Source: Candidatus Companilactobacillus pullicola
Lineage (GTDB): Bacteria > Bacillota > Bacilli > Lactobacillales > Lactobacillaceae
Direction of reading: 5' to 3'
Length of the DNA: 33,368 bases
Assembly: GCA_019116025.1 (NCBI GenBank)
Contig: DXCM01000072.1
Coordinates: 1-33,368, forward strand
This document shows, piece after piece, positions 8,846 through 16,690 of this stretch. The position numbers and the translations under genes were made by a program. The notes below the pieces were generated by a model. The model was not told the origin of the DNA, ran no database searches, and worked only from the letters and a program-made list of their open reading frames with translations. Position 1 is the stretch's first letter, and each line of letters opens with the position of its first letter.

Positions 8846-8874
8846 TTTACAATTCCTTAAAATAAGAATAGAAT
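8846..8874 (+). promoter_or_regulatory. Sigma-A promoter of the OhrR-like gene
   Basis: TTTACA (8846-8851) and TAGAAT (8869-8874) are separated by 17 bp. The start would lie ~25 bases before the gene. OhrR proteins usually repress their own promoter, so an operator is expected here, but I see no clear long inverted repeat. Confidence 0.6.
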
Positions 8875-8904
8875 GTATGCATAAATGATAAGGAGGGATG
8901 ATTT

Positions 8905-9357
8905 ATGGCAGAAAATATTGCAATCGATGCTACCAAGCCAATCCCCTTGGATGACCACTTGTGTTTCTCTCTCTATGCAACTTCACGTGCAATTCAAAAG
9001 TTATATCACGATGGACTTAGTAAAAATAATTTAACTTACCCACAATATTTGGTTTTAGTTTCTCTTTACGAATACGATAATGTTACTGTTAAAAAATTAG
9101 GTGAACTACTTTCACTTGATTCAGGTACTCTGACACCATTATTAAAACGAATGGAAAAAGAAGGATTAGTCACTCGTCAACGTAGTAAGGAAGATGAACG
9201 TGTTGTTAATGTGAAGTTAACTGATCTAGGAATTTCTAAGCGTAAAGAAGTAAATGAGTTGCCAGAAATACTTGTAGCGAAGAGTAATTTTACAGCTGAT
9301 GAATGGAATACATTAGAAGATCTATCGAAGAAATTGTTTACTAACATAACAAAATAA
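8905..9357 (+). CDS. OhrR-type MarR-family organic-peroxide sensor
   Basis: A 150-residue winged-helix repressor closely resembling Bacillus OhrR. The key feature is Cys20 within LCFSLYATSR, matching the single peroxide-reactive cysteine of OhrR (LCFLLYASSR in B. subtilis, from memory). The DNA-binding part is TYPQYLVLVSLYEYDNVTVK, then LGELLSLDSGTLTPLLKRME and the wing RSKEDERVV. Family proteins leave DNA when the cysteine is oxidised by organic hydroperoxide or hypochlorite and so release the peroxidase gene ohr. No ohr gene is in the window. A strong AAGGAGG site precedes the ATG and the gene is monocistronic. Confidence 0.87.
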   Translation: MAENIAIDATKPIPLDDHLCFSLYATSRAIQKLYHDGLSKNNLTYPQYLVLVSLYEYDNVTVKKLGELLSLDSGTLTPLLKRMEKEGLVTRQRSKEDERVVNVKLTDLGISKRKEVNELPEILVAKSNFTADEWNTLEDLSKKLFTNITK

Positions 9358-9390
9358 GGATTCACCTTAATTGGTGAATCCTTATTTTTG
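9354..9390. terminator. Bidirectional terminator between ohrR-like gene and nrdF
   Basis: AAGGATTCACC (9356-9366) pairs with GGTGAATCCTT (9373-9383), with T-rich sequence on both exits. It overlaps the stop codon of the regulator and ends the nrd operon on the minus strand. Confidence 0.9.
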
Positions 9391-9395
9391 TGGAA

Positions 9396-10421
9396 CTATT
9401 TTAATTTTTTAACTTTATTGAAGAGTGAACTGTCATCAGGAGTCTTGTTGTCACCAGTACGTCCAATATCATAATCGGAATCTTTCATGGCTTCAACTTT
9501 ACCCATTAGATAACCATTACCAACTTGTGAGAAGAAGTCATGATTACTTGTTCCAGTTGAAATACCGTTCATAACGATAGGGTTAACGTCTTCAGCATTA
9601 CCATCTGGGAATAGTGGTTCTTGTCCTAAGTTCATCAAAGCCTTATTAGCGTTATAACGAAGGAAAACGAGAACTTCATCGACCCAACCAACTTCTTTGT
9701 ACAATTCTTTAGTATATTTCTCTTCATTATCGTAGAGAGTATAGAGTAAATCGTACATCCAGTCTTTCAATTCAGATTGTTTATCTTCGCTCAATTCGTT
9801 GAAACCTAATTGGAATTTATAACCGATATAAGTTCCGTGAACTGACTCATCGCGGATGATCAACTTAATGATTTCAGCAACGTTAGCTAGTTTGTTATTA
9901 CCTAAATAATAAAGTGGTGTGTAGAATCCTGAATAGAAAAGGAAACTTTCAAGGAAGACACTGGCAACTTTCTTTTGAAGAGGTTCACCGTTTTGATAAA
10001 TATCGTTGATGAACTTAGCTTTCTTTTGAAGGTATTCGTTGTGATCTGTCCAGTCAAAAATCTCTTCAATTTCTTCGGCAGAATTCAAAGTACTGAAAAT
10101 AGATGAATAACTCTTAGCGTGAACTGATTCCATGAATTCAATATTGTTGAAAACAGCTGTTTCAGCTTGAGTACGAGTGTCCTTCAACATAGCTTGAATA
10201 CCATCTTGTGATTGAAGGGTATCTAGTAAGGTCAAACCACCAAAAACGTGTCCAACTACGGTTTGTTCAGCAGGACTAAGGGTACGCCAGTCATCTAAAT
10301 CGTTGGAAAGAGGAATACGTGTATCCAACCAAAATTGTGAAGTCAACTTTTCCCAAGTTTCCTTATCGATTTGGTCTTCCAACTTATTCCAGTTCATTGA
10401 TTTGTAATATGTATCAACCAT
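9396..10421 (-). CDS. nrdF: Class Ib ribonucleotide reductase beta subunit
   Basis: A 341-residue NrdF, the metal-cofactor subunit that makes the tyrosyl radical for deoxyribonucleotide synthesis. Family motifs are present: WLDTRIPLSNDLDDW, the metal-ligand/radical region FMESVHAKSYSSIF, the second ligand helix LESFLFYSGFY and IIRDESVHGTYIGYKF. Length is typical of NrdF (about 320-340). A clear AGGAGG lies ~10 bases upstream. It is the last gene of nrdHIEF, 15 bp after nrdE, and is loaded with a dimanganese centre with the help of NrdI in this class. Confidence 0.97.
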   Translation of the reverse strand: MVDTYYKSMNWNKLEDQIDKETWEKLTSQFWLDTRIPLSNDLDDWRTLSPAEQTVVGHVFGGLTLLDTLQSQDGIQAMLKDTRTQAETAVFNNIEFMESVHAKSYSSIFSTLNSAEEIEEIFDWTDHNEYLQKKAKFINDIYQNGEPLQKKVASVFLESFLFYSGFYTPLYYLGNNKLANVAEIIKLIIRDESVHGTYIGYKFQLGFNELSEDKQSELKDWMYDLLYTLYDNEEKYTKELYKEVGWVDEVLVFLRYNANKALMNLGQEPLFPDGNAEDVNPIVMNGISTGTSNHDFFSQVGNGYLMGKVEAMKDSDYDIGRTGDNKTPDDSSLFNKVKKLK

Positions 10422-10436
10422 TATAAAAATTTCCTC

Positions 10437-12614
10437 CTAGATAGAGCAGCTTTCGCACTCGTTACTGCCAATTTCATCGTTATTTTCGGTAAAGGTTCTA
10501 ACGTAATAAAGTGATTTGATGCCCTTATAGTAAGCATAGTTACGAAGAATACTTAAATCACGTGTTGTTTGTTTAGTATCGTCTGCAGCTTTCCAATCGT
10601 AAAGACCAGCAGGGATTTCTGAACGCATGAAGAGAGTCAAACTCATTCCTTGATCAATATGTTCTTGGGCTGAAGCATAAGTATCGATAACTTTTCGCAT
10701 ATCAGTGTCATAAGCTGACTTGTAATACTTGATAGTATCATTACTTAAGAATGGTGCTGGGAAGTATAATTTACCATTCTTCTTTTCCTGACGTTCTTCG
10801 ACCAATCTAGTAACAGGTTGTAAACTAGCACTGGTATTGTTGATGTAAGAGATAGAACCTGTTGGTGCAACAGCCATACGGTAGGCGTTATAAAGTCCAT
10901 CACGCATAACGTTGTCTTTTAGTTCTGACCAATCCTTTGGTTGAGGAATGAAGGTGTCATTGAAGAGTTCTTTGACAGCGTCAAGTTTAGGGGCGAAGCT
11001 CTTAGCTAGATACTTGTCGAAATAAGATCCGTCCGCATATTTTGATTTTTCAAAATTAGCAAAGGTTTCTTGGCGTTCTTTAGCAATATTATTGCTTTCA
11101 ACCAATGTCCAGTAGTTAAGGAGCATGAAGTAGACATTGATGAACTCAATTGCTTCAGGAGAGCCATATTCAAGATGATGGCAAGCCAAAAATGTGTGGA
11201 GTCCCATTGCACCTAAACCGATAGAATGGCTCATCTTGTTACCATTTGCTACTGGTGGTACAGCAGAGATATTTGAGGCGTCACTGACAAAAGTAAGAGC
11301 TCTAGTCATGGAACGAATTGATTGTCCGAAATCGGGACTTTGCATCATATTCAAAATGTTGGTTGAACCAAGGTTACAACTGACATCAGTTCCTAATTTA
11401 ACGTATTCTTGAGCATCATTTAGTTCTGAAGGTACTTGGACTTGTTGAATCTCAGTACAGAGGTTACTCATGATGATTTTACCGTCGATAGGATTATCAC
11501 GATTAACAGTGTCGATATTCAAGACGTAAGGATAACCTGATTCTTGTTGTAGCTTACTGATTTCGTCCTCTAGTTCACGAGCTTCGATCTTATATTTTTT
11601 GATACGATCGTCGTTAACCATGTTGTCGTATTCTTTAGTGATGTCGACGTATGAGAAAGGAACGCCGTAAACACGTTCAACTGAATAAGGACTGAATAGA
11701 TACATATCTTCATTATTACGAACTAATTCGTAATACTTGTCAGGTACGATAACACCTAATGAAAGTGTCTTTACACGGACTTTTTCATCGGCGTTTTCCT
11801 TTTTAGCAGATAGGAAGTCAATAATATCAGGATGGAAGACGTTTAGGTACACAGCGCCGGCACCTTGTCTTTGACCTAACTGGTTACTATAACTGAAACT
11901 GTCTTCTAGCAATTTCATAACGGGTAGAACACCTGATGAAGAGTTATCAACGCCCTTAATAGGTGAACCCGATTCACGCAAATTAGATAGCGTTATACCG
12001 ACACCACCACCGATTCGTGATAATTGGAGGGCACTATTGATAGTTCTACCGATACTATTCATGTCATCTGTAACTTGTAGTAGGAAACATGAAACGTATT
12101 CACCACGGCGTTTACGACCAGCATTAAGAAATGAAGGCGTTGCAGGTTGGTAGCGCTGAGCAATCATTTCAGTAGCTAAACTCTTAGCTAGTGCTTGATC
12201 GCCATTAGCGTATAAAAGAGCATTAAAAAGAATTCTCATTTCGTAATTTTCAAGGTATAAATCGCCATCATTGGTCTTTAATGCATATTGATTGTAAAAC
12301 TTGTATGCAGCCATGAAAGATTGAAATTGGAAATGTTGATCTAATAAGTAGTTATAAAGACTCTCGACAAATTCATGAGGATATTCATCAATAACTTCTT
12401 TTTCAATAAAATCGTTGTCGATCAAGTAGTCGATATGATCTTTGAAGGAATCAAATCTCTTAGTATTTGGTTCAACATTCTCAGCAAAAAAGGCTTTAAC
12501 AGCTTCCTTGTCTTTATTAAGTGGAATCTTATCATCCACGGGGATGTTGATCTCATTATTTAACTTAAAATAATGAAGTTTGGTTACATCTAGGTTATTT
12601 AATCCCAATTTCAT
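10437..12614 (-). CDS. nrdE: Class Ib ribonucleotide reductase alpha (catalytic) subunit
   Basis: A 725-residue NrdE that reduces ribonucleoside diphosphates. Diagnostic parts in order: the N-terminal region YFKLNNEINIPVDDKIPLNK; the redox cysteine in YVSCFLLQVTDDM; the radical-site motif NLCTEIQQ; the second redox cysteine in VSCNLGSTN; the MAVAPTGSISYINNTSAS loop; and the C-terminal CESC pair that accepts electrons from NrdH. The short N-terminus, lacking an ATP-cone, is typical of class Ib. The start overlaps the end of nrdI by 20 bp, and the ribosome-binding site (AAGAAAGTAG) is weak, which fits translational coupling. Confidence 0.97.
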   Translation of the reverse strand: MKLGLNNLDVTKLHYFKLNNEINIPVDDKIPLNKDKEAVKAFFAENVEPNTKRFDSFKDHIDYLIDNDFIEKEVIDEYPHEFVESLYNYLLDQHFQFQSFMAAYKFYNQYALKTNDGDLYLENYEMRILFNALLYANGDQALAKSLATEMIAQRYQPATPSFLNAGRKRRGEYVSCFLLQVTDDMNSIGRTINSALQLSRIGGGVGITLSNLRESGSPIKGVDNSSSGVLPVMKLLEDSFSYSNQLGQRQGAGAVYLNVFHPDIIDFLSAKKENADEKVRVKTLSLGVIVPDKYYELVRNNEDMYLFSPYSVERVYGVPFSYVDITKEYDNMVNDDRIKKYKIEARELEDEISKLQQESGYPYVLNIDTVNRDNPIDGKIIMSNLCTEIQQVQVPSELNDAQEYVKLGTDVSCNLGSTNILNMMQSPDFGQSIRSMTRALTFVSDASNISAVPPVANGNKMSHSIGLGAMGLHTFLACHHLEYGSPEAIEFINVYFMLLNYWTLVESNNIAKERQETFANFEKSKYADGSYFDKYLAKSFAPKLDAVKELFNDTFIPQPKDWSELKDNVMRDGLYNAYRMAVAPTGSISYINNTSASLQPVTRLVEERQEKKNGKLYFPAPFLSNDTIKYYKSAYDTDMRKVIDTYASAQEHIDQGMSLTLFMRSEIPAGLYDWKAADDTKQTTRDLSILRNYAYYKGIKSLYYVRTFTENNDEIGSNECESCSI

Positions 12615-12969
12615 TCACTACTTTCTTAAAATTTTCGACGTCTTTTTGAGTACCATTGAATTCAAATTCAAAGACAACCGGAACGTCTAATCCACTTGCG
12701 ATGTCTTTAGCAGTATGGTTGTACAGAGTATTGAAATTGCGATTGCCGCCGCCAGCAACACCTATACAATTTTGAGCATTATCTTTATATTGTAAAAAGT
12801 CGATTACAGGATCCATCATATCGTCATCGTAAGCAGGTACGATAAGAATAAATGGCCGACCCATTTGGTAAAAGGGGTCGGCGTCGGTTATTTCATATCC
12901 ATCTATTCCAAGTTTATTAACGAACCTTCTAGTCTGTCCGGTGATAGAATAATAAGCTATTTTCTTCAT
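12595..12969 (-). CDS. nrdI: NrdI flavodoxin-like assembly protein
   Basis: A 124-residue NrdI, the flavoprotein that supplies superoxide to assemble the dimanganese-tyrosyl cofactor of NrdF. Visible features are the FMN phosphate loop YYSITGQTRRFV, the IVPAYDDD segment and the flavin-contact glycine loop GVAGGGNRNF. Length is typical. It lies between nrdH (2 bp gap) and nrdE (20 bp overlap). Confidence 0.95.
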   Translation of the reverse strand: MKKIAYYSITGQTRRFVNKLGIDGYEITDADPFYQMGRPFILIVPAYDDDMMDPVIDFLQYKDNAQNCIGVAGGGNRNFNTLYNHTAKDIASGLDVPVVFEFEFNGTQKDVENFKKVVNEIGIK

Positions 12970-12971
12970 GA

Positions 12972-13202
12972 TTAACCTACAAGTTCTTTGAGGCTGTCTG
13001 GGCGAAAACCGACGATTGGATCGCTGACAGAGTTCATAACAACCGGAACACTCTTAAAGCCTTGTTGTTTTAAAAGATCCAAATATTCTGGGTCTTGATT
13101 GATGTTTCTTTCTTCAAAGGAAACGTTGTGCTCCTTTAAGTATCTCTTAGTCATCTTGCATTGCATACAGTTGTTCTTGCTATATACGATTACGTTATTC
13201 AT
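12972..13202 (-). CDS. nrdH: NrdH glutaredoxin-like electron donor
   Basis: A 76-residue NrdH-redoxin. The redox motif is CMQC after YSKNN, followed by KRYLKEHNVSFEERNINQDPEYL. The thioredoxin-fold cis-Pro region is FKSVPVVM and the C-terminal part is GFRPDSLKEL, all typical of NrdH. It passes electrons from thioredoxin reductase to NrdE. AAAGGAG lies 8 bases upstream. It is the first gene of the operon. Confidence 0.96.
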   Translation of the reverse strand: MNNVIVYSKNNCMQCKMTKRYLKEHNVSFEERNINQDPEYLDLLKQQGFKSVPVVMNSVSDPIVGFRPDSLKELVG

Positions 13203-13237
13203 AGTGATTAACTCCTTTCAACTTGCTATTCTCAATC

Positions 13238-13309
13238 AGTATAATCATTTGAAATATTAAACACAACATATAGTATTCGACATAACGACTAATACACGAT
13301 ATAGCGTGG
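13238..13309 (-). promoter_or_regulatory. nrd promoter with two NrdR-like boxes
   Basis: On the minus strand a TTGTGT -35 (13266-13261) and a TATACT -10 (13243-13238) are 17 bp apart. Two 16-bp sites resembling the NrdR consensus (ACACWATATATWGTGT) lie at 13261-13276 (ACACAACATATAGTAT) and 13294-13309 (ACACGATATAGCGTGG). Their starts are 33 bp apart, about three helical turns, as is usual for paired NrdR boxes. The proximal box contains the -35, which fits repression when dATP is high. No nrdR gene is in the window. Confidence 0.75.
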
Positions 13310-13399
13310 TTATACTACCATTATAAAAATCCCACAAACGTATGTGCCCACACAATTCTTAGCGTTTTATATCTCAATTTCAAATATTTTTCCGATTCG

Positions 13400-13408
13400 T
13401 GGTAAAAT
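13400..13408 (+). promoter_or_regulatory. Possible extended -10 promoter
   Basis: TGGTAAAAT is an extended -10 element ~65 bases before the LVIS_2131-like gene. No strong -35 is seen at the usual distance. Confidence 0.35.
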
Positions 13409-13472
13409 TAGCGTAATGACTATTATAAAGTTATGAAGCATTTAAGACAATTAATTTAGTTGGGAGAAAACT

Positions 13473-14099
13473 ATGAATTCTTGGAATTTTGTGGGAATTA
13501 TTGCATGGATTATTGTATTAGCACTGTTAATCTTTGTGGTATTTAATATTAGAAATCGTCATTTAAAAATTCTTGTTCAACAAAAGAAAAAAATTACTGG
13601 GGTAACAATTTTAACTGATTTATTGGAGATCGTGGTTGTTATTTTAGCTGTGAGTGGAATGTTATATACTAGTTTATTCACTAAGGTTGATTTAAACGAT
13701 AAGGAGAATATTGCAGTCACCTATAAATACAATCCAATGATCGTTCAAACAACTGATGATGGACAAGGCTACTACGTTAAGATCAATAAGCAGGAGTCAA
13801 GTTCATCTACAGATGTTTATCAATATTGGTTGAATAATTCTAAATATACAGTTTCAAGTCAGAATGCTACTATCTCTGACGCAACATTGCCTTTTACCGT
13901 TTCGGGGTTACGTTTGAATTGGCCAGTTAAGAAAATTAAGAAATTAGATTCTAAGTACCAAGATGCATACGTCATTACCATGCAAGCTAAGTACAAGAAT
14001 AATTTCAAGAACGGTCTAGGTTTGAAGGCTAATCGTTATGCTATGGAATACCGTGTATTAAGAGTACCCGCTAGTTCATTCATTAATGTTGAGAAATAA
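13473..14099 (+). CDS. LVIS_2131-like membrane protein of unknown function
   Basis: A 208-residue protein with two N-terminal transmembrane segments (residues ~7-26 and ~46-66) and a ~140-residue extracellular domain rich in Tyr, Lys and Asn. The opening NSWNFVGIIAWIIVLALLIF and the charged loop IRNRHLKIL resemble, from memory, the conserved lactobacillary family named after LVIS_2131. Its function is not established. GGGAGAAA precedes the ATG. It is a single gene ending at an intrinsic terminator. Confidence 0.65.
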   Translation: MNSWNFVGIIAWIIVLALLIFVVFNIRNRHLKILVQQKKKITGVTILTDLLEIVVVILAVSGMLYTSLFTKVDLNDKENIAVTYKYNPMIVQTTDDGQGYYVKINKQESSSSTDVYQYWLNNSKYTVSSQNATISDATLPFTVSGLRLNWPVKKIKKLDSKYQDAYVITMQAKYKNNFKNGLGLKANRYAMEYRVLRVPASSFINVEK

Positions 14100-14107
14100 G
14101 GGAATAA

Positions 14108-14146
14108 AAAAAGAAGCTGATTAATTAAAATCAACTTCTTTTTGTT
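14108..14146. terminator. Terminator between convergent small genes
   Basis: AAGAAG-C-TGATT pairs with AATCA-A-CTTCTT around a short loop, with an A tract before and a T tract after, so it can serve both strands. Confidence 0.8.
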
Positions 14147-14156
14147 TGAAACATAA

Positions 14157-14366
14157 TTACTTAGCTTTTTTAATCTTCTTGATACTTACAACAATTTTGT
14201 TGTTAAGTTCAGTTTTATTAGCATTATCTTTAGGATCATTTTTTACAATTTCCATTAAAGCAGAGTGTTCATAAATCTTTTCAACTTTGCCTTGGAATGG
14301 GTAATCCATATCTTCATCAACGGAGCAGTCGTAAACAGTTCCAACCTTTAAATCTTCTATTTTCAT
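14157..14366 (-). CDS. Small DUF2187-like protein
   Basis: A 69-residue cytoplasmic protein with a KOW/SH3-like pattern: IEDLKVGTVYDC, then GKVEKIYEHSALMEIV and NNKIVVSIKKIKKAK. This resembles DUF2187 proteins such as Bacillus YkvS, whose role is unknown. Length is typical. GAGGAGA lies 8 bases upstream. It is monocistronic and convergent with the LVIS_2131-like gene. Confidence 0.6.
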   Translation of the reverse strand: MKIEDLKVGTVYDCSVDEDMDYPFQGKVEKIYEHSALMEIVKNDPKDNANKTELNNKIVVSIKKIKKAK

Positions 14367-14449
14367 ATGTAAAATCTCCTCGGATTAATTACTTAACAGA
14401 CTAGTATATTAATATAGTAGAAGAAATATTTCAAACATAGGGGTTCATA

Positions 14450-15007
14450 ATGGATAAAAAAATTATTGTTATTACCGGTGCAAGCGGTACCGGCAAGACT
14501 ACCATTAGCAAATATTTGAAAAATACTTATCGTATACCAAGTGTCATCACTCACACTACTAGATTACCACGTGATGGCGAAAAAAACGGTGTAGATTATT
14601 ATTTTGAAACAGAAGATTCCTTTTTTAGGAATCATTATCTAGAAAAAGTCGAATATAGTGGTCATTGGTATGGATCTTCAGAGGAAAGTCTCAATAAAAC
14701 TTGGGAAAAATATAATATAGCCAGTATTGTCGTAGATACTCAAGGTGCCATTTCTTATAAGGAAAAATATGGGGAAAAGGCGATTGTGATATTTTTAGAA
14801 GTGGACTTCGATACCGTCGCTCAACGATTAAAATTACGCGGGGATGATCAAAAACGTCTAAATATGCGTATAAATAGCGATGAATTCCTCAGAGATTTAA
14901 GAATTCCTAAAGAATTAGAGGGAAAATCCTATAAAATTATTAATAATGACATCGAAACGACTAAGAAAAAGGTTGATCAAATACTAAAAAGTAAAAAAGT
15001 AAATTAA
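14450..15007 (+). CDS. Guanylate-kinase-like protein
   Basis: A 185-residue P-loop kinase. The Walker A is GASGTGKTT (residues 10-18). The GMP-binding motif TTRLPRDGE followed by NGVDYYF (residues 36-52) is the signature of guanylate kinases. VEYSGHWYGSS and the RLKLRGD lid also fit. The family phosphorylates GMP or dGMP to the diphosphate. The P-loop differs from the usual housekeeping form (GPSGVGKGT) and the gene stands alone rather than beside rpoZ and priA, so it may be a paralogue rather than the essential gmk. The ribosome-binding site is an unusual G-run, AGGGGTT. Confidence 0.75.
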   Translation: MDKKIIVITGASGTGKTTISKYLKNTYRIPSVITHTTRLPRDGEKNGVDYYFETEDSFFRNHYLEKVEYSGHWYGSSEESLNKTWEKYNIASIVVDTQGAISYKEKYGEKAIVIFLEVDFDTVAQRLKLRGDDQKRLNMRINSDEFLRDLRIPKELEGKSYKIINNDIETTKKKVDQILKSKKVN

Positions 15008-15020
15008 TTTGATTTTTCAC

Positions 15021-15068
15021 AATAGGGCAATAAACATTGATATATCAGTGTTTATTGCCCTATTTTTG
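15021..15068 (+). terminator. Strong intrinsic terminator after the guanylate-kinase-like gene
   Basis: AATAGGGCAATAAACA pairs with TGTTTATTGCCCTATT over 16 bp, followed by a T tract. Confidence 0.93.
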
Positions 15069-15083
15069 TCAAAGATTCCAAAG

Positions 15084-15122
15084 TGTAACATTCTTATACA
15101 ATTGTTGTAACAGTTCTGCAAT
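15084..15122 (+). promoter_or_regulatory. Four WalR-like half-sites at 11-bp phase
   Basis: TGTAAC (15084), TATACA (15095), TGTAAC (15106) and TGCAAT (15117) repeat exactly every 11 bp. WalR (YycF) of Firmicutes binds TGTWAH-N5-TGTWAH, which is the same 11-bp repeat. The second and fourth units each deviate at one or two positions. The downstream gene is an NlpC/P60 wall hydrolase, the typical WalR target class. Confidence 0.5.
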
Positions 15123-15224
15123 ATTCGGGGAGTAATATAGTGGTCGTTGAGTGATAAGAAATTAATAAATTATAAAAATTAAAAACATTTAAAAAAATAT
15201 ACCAATTCATGGGGGATTTCAATT

Positions 15225-15941
15225 TTGAATACTAACGTTAAAAAAAGTCTAATTTCATTTACAGCTGCTGCAGCAATGGCAGTTACAGGTTTAGGTCTAT
15301 CAAACGCTTCTTCAGCTAAGGCTGCAACAACTGTCCAAAATGCTCCTTCAGTTGTACGTACAAAGAACAATTCAGCACTATTCAGTACACCATCTACAGA
15401 TTCAAAGATTGCTAACCGTATTCTTGGATCAAACACAAGCTGGCGTGTAGCTAAGGCTGTTGTAGATGACAACGGTACTACATGGTATCTTGTAGGTAGC
15501 AACGAATGGTTAAGAGGTGCTGATGTAACAACTGCTAGTCAAGCAACTACAGAAGCTGCTTCAACAACAAATACTACACAAGCAACAGCTGCTAATGTTA
15601 TTAGTACTGCTAAGAAATATTTAGGAACACCTTACGTATGGGGTGGTAAGACACCAAGTGGTTTTGACTGCTCAGGTTTCACATCATATGTTTACAACGA
15701 AGCAACAGGTAAGAATATTGGTTCATACACAGTAGCTCAAGAAAGTGCCGGTACACAAGAAGCTGTTTCTCAAGCATCAGCCGGAGACCTTCTATTCTGG
15801 GGTGGCAGAGGTTCAAGTTATCACGTAGCTATCTACTTAGGTAACAACCAATACATCGCTGCACCACAACCTGGTGAATCTGTAAAGATCTCATCAATCT
15901 CAAGTTACTTCATGCCTTCATTCGCTGTTAAGGTTCTATAA
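15225..15941 (+). CDS. Secreted NlpC/P60 (C40) peptidoglycan hydrolase
   Basis: A 238-residue exported wall hydrolase. Residues 1-33 are a signal peptide ending in SSAKAA. Residues ~40-100 form one SLAP-like wall-binding module (NNSALFSTPSTDSKI to YLVGSNEWLRGADV). A Thr/Ala/Ser-rich linker follows. Residues ~120-238 are the NlpC/P60 domain with catalytic Cys in FDCSGF, His in SYHVAIYLG and the third polar position near AAPQPGE. Such enzymes cut stem peptides, usually between D-Glu and the diamino acid, during wall growth or separation. The start is a TTG: the ATG at 15209 reaches a stop after five codons, and GGGGGA lies before the TTG. WalR-like repeats sit ~105 bp upstream. Confidence 0.88.
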   Translation: MNTNVKKSLISFTAAAAMAVTGLGLSNASSAKAATTVQNAPSVVRTKNNSALFSTPSTDSKIANRILGSNTSWRVAKAVVDDNGTTWYLVGSNEWLRGADVTTASQATTEAASTTNTTQATAANVISTAKKYLGTPYVWGGKTPSGFDCSGFTSYVYNEATGKNIGSYTVAQESAGTQEAVSQASAGDLLFWGGRGSSYHVAIYLGNNQYIAAPQPGESVKISSISSYFMPSFAVKVL

Positions 15942-15962
15942 TTCAAAATTGAATAAACCCTT

Positions 15963-15988
15963 AAGACCACTTCGGTGGTCTTTTTTTG
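15963..15988 (+). terminator. Intrinsic terminator after the C40 hydrolase
   Basis: AAGACCAC-TTCG-GTGGTCTT with a UUCG tetraloop, followed by a T tract. Confidence 0.95.
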
Positions 15989-16035
15989 TATCTACGGATA
16001 AAATAATTACAAACTAGTTTTTTGAGGAGAATATA

Positions 16036-16689
16036 ATGGAAAAGTTAATCGAGGAAGCACGAGCTTTAATCAAGCCAAATATGAATGTCAGTTTTGGCGG
16101 TGGTAGAACCGTTGGACGTTTAATTAAATCAATAACTGATAAATCAATTAAAGTTTCAAGTCCATCAGAAATGACAAGAGATCTTTGTCGAGAATTGAAT
16201 ATTCCAGTAGTTCCATTGGATCAAGTAGATAAATTTGATTTAGCTTTTGATGGTTGTGATAGTTTGGATGCCGATTTAAACGTTTTAAAGAGTAATGGTG
16301 GTATCCATACGTTTGAAAAGTTGTATGCTAATTTGGCTAAAAGATATATTATCTTAGCACCAGAAGCTCGTTCTACCAAAGAACTTAATAACGATATTCC
16401 CTTGTGCTTGGAGGTTATGGAACTAGCTATACCTCAAGTAAAAAGTGAAGTTGAAAAATTAGGCGGTAAGATGGAAGTACGCCAATCTAGTGAAATGGCA
16501 GGGATAGTTAGGACCGTTAATGGTAATGCACTAGTAGATTGTCATTTCGAAGATTGGAAGAAGATTGATGAAATAGATGCTACATTAGGTCGAATGACGG
16601 GTGTTATTGGAACTTCTTATTTCAAGAACTTGGTTACCGACGCTTTGTTATCATCTGGTGATGATGTTATTCATTTACAGAGAAAATAA
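16036..16689 (+). CDS. rpiA: Divergent ribose-5-phosphate isomerase A
   Basis: A 217-residue protein of the RpiA fold, which interconverts ribose 5-phosphate and ribulose 5-phosphate in the pentose phosphate pathway. The phosphate loop FGGGRTVGRL, the acidic motif FDGCDSLDADLNVLKSNGG, the glutamate in TFEKL and the end motif MTGVIGTSYF occur in the RpiA order. They depart from the usual GLGTGST, DGADEVD and KGGGGALLREK. The catalytic Asp, Asp, Lys and Glu positions appear kept, so the enzyme may be active, but it may be a paralogue with another sugar phosphate. GAGGAGAA precedes the ATG. The gene is a single unit. Confidence 0.7.
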   Translation: MEKLIEEARALIKPNMNVSFGGGRTVGRLIKSITDKSIKVSSPSEMTRDLCRELNIPVVPLDQVDKFDLAFDGCDSLDADLNVLKSNGGIHTFEKLYANLAKRYIILAPEARSTKELNNDIPLCLEVMELAIPQVKSEVEKLGGKMEVRQSSEMAGIVRTVNGNALVDCHFEDWKKIDEIDATLGRMTGVIGTSYFKNLVTDALLSSGDDVIHLQRK

Positions 16690-16690
16690 A

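Noticed and set aside
13350-13365. Third NrdR-like box (ACACAATTCTTAGCGT)
   Set aside because: Only the left half fits the consensus and it lies out of phase with the two better boxes.
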